Source: Candidatus Omnitrophota bacterium (GTDB lineage Bacteria; Omnitrophota; Gorgyraeia; Gygaellales; Profunditerraquicolaceae). From it: a stretch of 9,213 nt of DNA. The DNA is taken from contig JAQUOO010000047.1 of assembly GCA_028717055.1 (NCBI GenBank), positions 1 through 9,213 of the forward strand. Reading direction: 5' to 3'. This document shows positions 6,277 through 9,213 of the stretch, one piece after another. How positions within the stretch are numbered: the first letter of the stretch is position 1; the number at the start of each line of letters is the position of its first letter. The notes under the pieces are model-generated. The model saw nothing but the letters and a program-made list of their open reading frames with translations, made no database searches and had not been told where the DNA came from. The position numbers and the translations under genes are program-made.

Positions 6277-6693
6277 TTAAGGACAGTTTGTTCCACCTGA
6301 TTTTGCCGGTTCCGCACTAAAATCTGAACTAAACGTATACGTACAAGAACTATCAGTTCGATAAGTAGCCGTTGCGATAACCTCAGTAGTGGAGCCACTC
6401 ACGCTATACAGCCAATTTGTCGTATTCAGCATTAATTTAAGCAAAGCATTGCATCCGGTCGATTCTGCTTTGCAAGTTTCAGAATCCGAGCATGAGCAGG
6501 AAGTGAGATAAAAATCATTCTCCATCCTGTAGATTCTTTCTGCGGCAGCTATAAGTTTAAGGCTGGAGATAGCCTCCTTGGCTATTGCCTTTCTCTTGGA
6601 TTTAGCGTAGTTAGGAACGGCTATTGTGGCAAGAATAGTTACAACTACAACCACCAAAATAATTTCTAATAAGGTGAACCCTCTTCTATTCAT
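6277..6693 (-). CDS. Prepilin-like protein 3, cysteine-rich
   Basis: This is a 138-residue protein from the ATG at 6691-6693. An in-frame ATG eight codons upstream (6717) exists but lies inside pilin 2. The later start has AGGAGG six bases before it and gives the compact leader MNRRG|FTLLEIILVVVVVTILA, with the classic G at -1, F at +1 and E10 at +5. The mature body has six cysteines: C66, C68, C74 and C81 within a 16-residue stretch, then C117 and C137. That is many for so small a pilin and suggests disulfide stapling outside the cytoplasm. The N-terminal helix continues PNYAKSKRKAIAKEAISSLKLIAAAERIY, typical of GspG/PilA-like proteins. Which slot of the pilus or secretion pseudopilus it fills cannot be told from sequence alone. 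Confidence 0.87.
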   Translation of the reverse strand: MNRRGFTLLEIILVVVVVTILATIAVPNYAKSKRKAIAKEAISSLKLIAAAERIYRMENDFYLTSCSCSDSETCKAESTGCNALLKLMLNTTNWLYSVSGSTTEVIATATYRTDSSCTYTFSSDFSAEPAKSGGTNCP

Positions 6694-6699
6694 CCGATT

Positions 6700-6705
6700 C
6701 CTCCT
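6700..6705 (-). promoter_or_regulatory. Ribosome binding site that fixes the start of pilin 3
   Basis: AGGAGG on the minus strand lies six bases before the ATG at 6693 and overlaps the TAG stop of pilin 2 (TAGGAGG). It selects the shorter protein with leader MNRRG over the start at 6717. Confidence 0.8.
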
Positions 6706-7072
6706 AAAGACAGTCATTCGTCGGGTCAGTGGTCTTAGTCCCGTTAAAACACATGTAATAGGTAATACTCCCGGACTTAGGCGCAGCTTTAGCGTAACTG
6801 GATTCTAAAGAATAGGTAAAATTATCGCTTGCTGGTGTAGAATCATACCAATCTAAATCGGAGAAACTAAGAGCATAGGTATCATTTTCCGTATAATAAC
6901 TCTGCTCCGCAGCAGCTATTCCGGCTAAAACGGTATAAGCTTCTGCGGAGCGAGCATTTTCTATAACCGGCCCGTATCTTAGCAGGCCAACGCCAGCTAG
7001 AATTCCGATTATAACTATTACAATAAGCAATTCAATCAGAGTAAACGCGTTATTCCTGCTTATTTTATTCAC
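6704..7072 (-). CDS. Prepilin-like protein 2, GspG/PilA type, paralogue of pilin 1
   Basis: This is a 122-residue protein from the GTG at 7070-7072. The frame stays open to an ATG at 7156, but that would put 28 atypical residues before the signal and overlap pilin 1. The GTG has AAGGACAGGA just upstream and gives the leader MNKISRNNA|FTLIELLIVIVIIGILAG, with alanine at -1 and E14 at +5. Residues after the signal match pilin 1 closely: the RY, IENARSAEAY, AAEQSYYTEN, TYA and TYYMC positions are shared. The two cysteines, C108 and C121, correspond to the C-terminal pair of pilin 1. Start to upstream stop is 19 bp. It is probably a pilin subunit or pseudopilin of the same assembly machine as PilB/PilC. 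Confidence 0.88.
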   Translation of the reverse strand: MNKISRNNAFTLIELLIVIVIIGILAGVGLLRYGPVIENARSAEAYTVLAGIAAAEQSYYTENDTYALSFSDLDWYDSTPASDNFTYSLESSYAKAAPKSGSITYYMCFNGTKTTDPTNDCL

Positions 7073-7080
7073 TAGCTTGT

Positions 7081-7090
7081 TCCTGTCCTT
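7081..7090 (-). promoter_or_regulatory. Ribosome binding site that fixes the GTG start of pilin 2
   Basis: AAGGACAGGA on the minus strand ends eight bases before the GTG at 7072 and sits in the short gap after the TAA of pilin 1. This supports GTG as the start and removes the 28-residue extension. Confidence 0.65.
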
Positions 7091-7091
7091 A

Positions 7092-7496
7092 TTACGAGCA
7101 ACTAGGCGCTGTTCCTGCGCTTCCCTGGCCAGTCGATATACACATATAATAATCAACTGAACCTGTTACATGAGTTGCGCTAATAATAGCGGTATCCTTA
7201 TTAACGGCATAAGTAAAGTTAGTCGGATTACCCTGCACTTGTATATCATTGCTATTATCGCCATCTATATCTACCCTAAGAGCAGCTGAACTCGAAACTG
7301 TTGCATATGAACCATTCTTAGCATAATAAGCTAATTCTGCGTTACGGTAAGCATCCATCGTGCTATACGCTTCCGCTTTCCGGGCGCTTTCGATGTTGGC
7401 GAAATAACGCGGCAAGGCAACCAAAGCCAAAATGCCGATAATTACAATTACTATGATAAGTTCAATCAATGTAAAACCGCTTGTTCCTTTCTTCAT
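7092..7496 (-). CDS. Prepilin-like protein 1, GspG/PilA type, probable major subunit
   Basis: This 134-residue protein has a textbook prepilin start, MKKGTSG|FTLIELIIVIVIIGILALVALPR: six-residue leader plus G7, F8 at +1 and E12 at +5. The first position in the array, the strongest ribosome site (GGAGG, 7503-7507, six bases before the ATG) and the archetypal sequence suggest it is the most expressed subunit, either the main pseudopilin (GspG) or the major pilin. After the helix comes AEAYSTMDAYRNAELAYYAK. The variable part has DIDGDNSND (76-84), which resembles a calcium-binding loop, and the C-terminal pair C119/C133 in YYMC...SC, which probably forms the D-loop disulfide. It is followed after 19 bp by its paralogue. 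A weak promoter candidate lies upstream. Confidence 0.92.
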   Translation of the reverse strand: MKKGTSGFTLIELIIVIVIIGILALVALPRYFANIESARKAEAYSTMDAYRNAELAYYAKNGSYATVSSSAALRVDIDGDNSNDIQVQGNPTNFTYAVNKDTAIISATHVTGSVDYYMCISTGQGSAGTAPSCS

Positions 7497-7552
7497 TTCT
7501 TTCCTCCCTTTCTAAGTTGTTGTTAAATAATATTCCGCTAATCTCTTGATTT

Positions 7553-7580
7553 ATGGTAACATAACTTTCAACAATTGCAA
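7553..7580 (-). promoter_or_regulatory. Possible promoter ahead of the pilin genes
   Basis: In the 94-base gap between pilC and pilin 1 the minus strand has TTGCAA (7575-7580) and TACCAT (7553-7558) separated by 16 bases. This would give a leader of about 50 bases carrying the strong GGAGG site. The match is only moderate and the region is AT-rich, so chance is possible. A separate promoter would make sense, as pilins are needed in far larger amounts than PilB and PilC. Confidence 0.35.
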
Positions 7581-7590
7581 TATTTTTTTA

Positions 7591-8835
7591 CTATCTGGTC
7601 CCAATCTGGGCAATTTCAAATATCGGAAGAAACATGCCGATAACCATCAAGCCGATAACAGCTCCTATAAAAATAAGCATAATCGGCTCGAACATAGTGG
7701 CAAAACGCGTAAGAAACGTATCCAGGTATTCCTGATAAAAAGCATTCAACCTTTTAAACATATTAGATAACTCGCCGATCTCTTCGCCGATGTTTACCAT
7801 CTGGACTACCATCGGGTCAAAAAAGTTTCTTTCATCCAAAGAAGCTCCCAAAGACTTACCGACGCGGACATCATCTTTAACGCTGCGAACAATCTCTCCC
7901 AATATAATACTATTGACGCTGTGTTCAGCAATTTCAAGAGAATAGAGTATAGGCACGCCGCTTTCCACAAGGGTCGACATTTCAGAAGTAAACCGTTCGA
8001 TAATCAAGATACGAAAGGCTTCGCCTAAAAGAGGCACCTTTAAAATAAACTCTTCAAGGTGCCTTTTTCCGTTCCTGGTCGAAACATACCTGCGTAAAAA
8101 CCAAATCCCCACGGCTAAAGCAACAATGATTAACAAAAAATACGACCGGATAAATTTGCTTGTGTGTATCAAAAGAGTGGTTAAAAAAGGCATTTTAATA
8201 TTGAAATTATTGAAGATTTCAGCAAAAGTAGGAATTATCTTGATGGTCATAAACAACAAAGCTGATATACCTGCCAAAAACAATATTGCCGGATAAATCA
8301 ACGCCGAGACAAGCTTTTTCCTGAAAGCAGTATCCCTTTCAAGATAACTGGCAAGCTTACTTAAAACCACCGCAAGGTTTCCGCTGGCCTCTCCGCTCTC
8401 CACCAAATGAATCCAAAGCTCGGTGAATACCGCAGGGTGTTTAGCCATCGCTTCATGAAAACTTAACCCGGCCTCCATATTCTTTTCCAAATCTTTGATT
8501 ATCAAATAAAGCAGCTTGCTGGAAACCTGCTGCGAAATTATATTCAAGCTCTTTAGAATCGTTACCCCCGAACCAAGAAGCGTAGCCAACTGACGGCAGA
8601 AAAGGGTCAGGTCCCCTCCGGTAACCCGATTGTGTTTAGCGTTGATTTTTCCTTTTGTAGAAGCGCCTGATGCGGAAGAAAGCGCGGATCCCTGCCCGGA
8701 ATCGGAAAAGATGTTTATTACTATGAAATCTTTGGACTGCAAACGATTAACTACCTCGTCCTGCGTCGCTCCCTCTTCCATTCCGCTGATTTTATTCCCG
8801 GTTTTGTCCCGGACTATATACGAGAATTTAGGCAT
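7591..8835 (-). CDS. pilC: PilC/GspF inner-membrane platform protein
   Basis: This 414-residue protein matches the usual ~400 residues of PilC/GspF. The family anchors the assembly ATPase in the inner membrane of type IV pilus and type II secretion systems. The N-terminal MPKFSYIVRDKTGNKISG and a Ser/Gly-rich linker (45-62) lead to the first T2SSF domain, FCRQLATLLGSGVTILKSL (79-97) with ESGEASGNL (146-154). The second has FTSEMSTLVESGVPILYSLE (282-301) and NIGEEIGEL (348-356). Three membrane segments lie at about 177-200, 230-250 and 383-405. Its ATG overlaps the TAA of pilB by one base (TAATG) and is preceded by GGGAG. The GspE-GspF-pilins order occurs in both T2SS and T4P loci. No secretin or prepilin peptidase lies in the window, so the choice is open. 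Confidence 0.95.
   Translation of the reverse strand: MPKFSYIVRDKTGNKISGMEEGATQDEVVNRLQSKDFIVINIFSDSGQGSALSSASGASTKGKINAKHNRVTGGDLTLFCRQLATLLGSGVTILKSLNIISQQVSSKLLYLIIKDLEKNMEAGLSFHEAMAKHPAVFTELWIHLVESGEASGNLAVVLSKLASYLERDTAFRKKLVSALIYPAILFLAGISALLFMTIKIIPTFAEIFNNFNIKMPFLTTLLIHTSKFIRSYFLLIIVALAVGIWFLRRYVSTRNGKRHLEEFILKVPLLGEAFRILIIERFTSEMSTLVESGVPILYSLEIAEHSVNSIILGEIVRSVKDDVRVGKSLGASLDERNFFDPMVVQMVNIGEEIGELSNMFKRLNAFYQEYLDTFLTRFATMFEPIMLIFIGAVIGLMVIGMFLPIFEIAQIGTR
8028..8068. repeat. Inverted repeat with T-tract inside pilC (terminator-like on the plus strand)
   Basis: AGGCACCTT (8032-8040) and AAGGTGCCT (8056-8064) are perfect 9-base inverted copies around a 15-base loop. With flanking A4 (8027-8030 region) and T4 (8065-8068) the stem can extend by a G-U and several A-U pairs. 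Read on the plus strand, antisense to pilC, it has the shape of an intrinsic terminator. It lies over conserved coding sequence (ILKVPLLG), so it may be chance. Confidence 0.4.
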
Positions 8836-9213
8836 TATTCCGCTCCCAGGGCAATTGAAAGCGCGTCTTCCAGAGAAGTCGAACCCTCCTCGACTTTTTT
8901 TAGAGCAGACTCATACAATGTTTGCATCCCAAAAGATTTGGCAACATCCCTTATCTGTTGAAATGGCGCCCTCTGGCTGACTAAACTCCTTATTTCTTCA
9001 TTCACAAACATAACTTCTGAAACGCAAACCCTCCCCCTATAGCCGGTATTATTGCATTTCGCGCATCCTTTGGCCTTATAAATCAAATCCGCTTTCAATT
9101 TTATATTCCTGAGTTCTTCCGGTTTCGGCTCATAAGCTTCCTTGCACTCGAAACATAATTTTCTAACCAGGCGCTGGCCGATTACAGCTATCAAAGAAGA
9201 AGATAACATATAC
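8835..9213 (-). CDS. pilB: PilB/GspE-type assembly ATPase, C-terminal part only
   Basis: Only about 125 C-terminal residues are inside the window; the frame remains open at the right edge, so the Met at 9207-9209 is not the start. The fragment begins YMLSSSLIAVIGQRLVRKLC, the conserved helix after the ATPase core, and carries the tetracysteine zinc site of the family: CFEC and, 26 residues on, CAKC followed by NNTGYRGRVCVSEVM. The end, GMQTLYESALKKVEEGSTSL, is also typical. The complete protein is usually about 550-570 residues and powers pilus or pseudopilus polymerisation. The Walker motifs would lie outside the window. Its stop overlaps the pilC start by one base, which indicates an operon. 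Confidence 0.95.
   Translation of the reverse strand, partial: YMLSSSLIAVIGQRLVRKLCFECKEAYEPKPEELRNIKLKADLIYKAKGCAKCNNTGYRGRVCVSEVMFVNEEIRSLVSQRAPFQQIRDVAKSFGMQTLYESALKKVEEGSTSLEDALSIALGAE

Noticed and set aside
7073..7156. 28-residue N-terminal extension of pilin 2 up to the ATG at 7156
   Set aside because: It overlaps the end of pilin 1, has no Shine-Dalgarno, and would place an atypical 37-residue leader before the prepilin signal. The GTG at 7072 has a good ribosome site.

Overview
The window is dense bacterial sequence of moderate, slightly AT-rich composition. Every gene I can support lies on the minus strand, so the text reads backwards from about 9213 to 1. The mix of genes suggests a Gram-negative-type, uncultured lineage: a type II secretion / type IV pilus assembly locus with a run of five small prepilins, several of the 'AFTLIEL' type; a Memo-AMMECR1 fusion; and an AT-rich dispersed-looking inverted repeat. 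The flavour is that of Omnitrophota or related PVC-like candidate phyla, but this is inference. There is no rRNA or marker gene to settle it.

Layout in transcription order. (1) 9213-7591: the C-terminal end of a PilB/GspE ATPase, overlapping by 1 bp (TAATG) a complete PilC/GspF inner-membrane platform protein. (2) 7496-5285: five prepilin-like genes. Two tandem paralogues of the major-pilin/GspG type come first, then a cysteine-rich third pilin, a PilV/GspI-like fourth and a PilW/GspJ-like fifth. Gaps are tiny or the genes overlap, so they read as one operon. (3) 5238-5129: a strong extended -10 promoter and tRNA-Ala(CGC). (4) 5096-2405: the AmmeMemoRadiSam system, made of a radical SAM enzyme with an N-terminal membrane segment and a Memo (B) domain fused to an AMMECR1 (A) domain behind an N-terminal export-like segment. 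(5) 2377-1: a DsbD/TauE-like six-helix membrane protein, the 16S rRNA methyltransferase RsmE, and the start of the tRNA methylthiotransferase MtaB, which runs off the left edge. From the tRNA onward the gaps are 32, 7, 27, 0 and -14 bp with no obvious terminator, so groups 3 to 5 may be one transcript.

The most interesting part is the AmmeMemoRadiSam block. Both proteins begin with hydrophobic export or anchor segments, which is surprising for an Fe-S radical SAM enzyme. They sit next to a membrane protein of a thiol-electron-carrier superfamily. The first ~50 codons of the Memo-AMMECR1 gene, including its start codon and putative signal peptide, are built almost wholly from an imperfect inverted repeat with four copies of a 10-mer. 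Other points are two EF-hand-like loops and unusual cysteine clusters in the pilins, alanine instead of glycine at the prepilin -1 position in three of five pilins, and a tRNA promoter so close to the tRNA that the 5' leader would be almost absent. No mobile element with a transposase, CRISPR array or rRNA is present, and no gene-free stretch exceeds about 190 bases.
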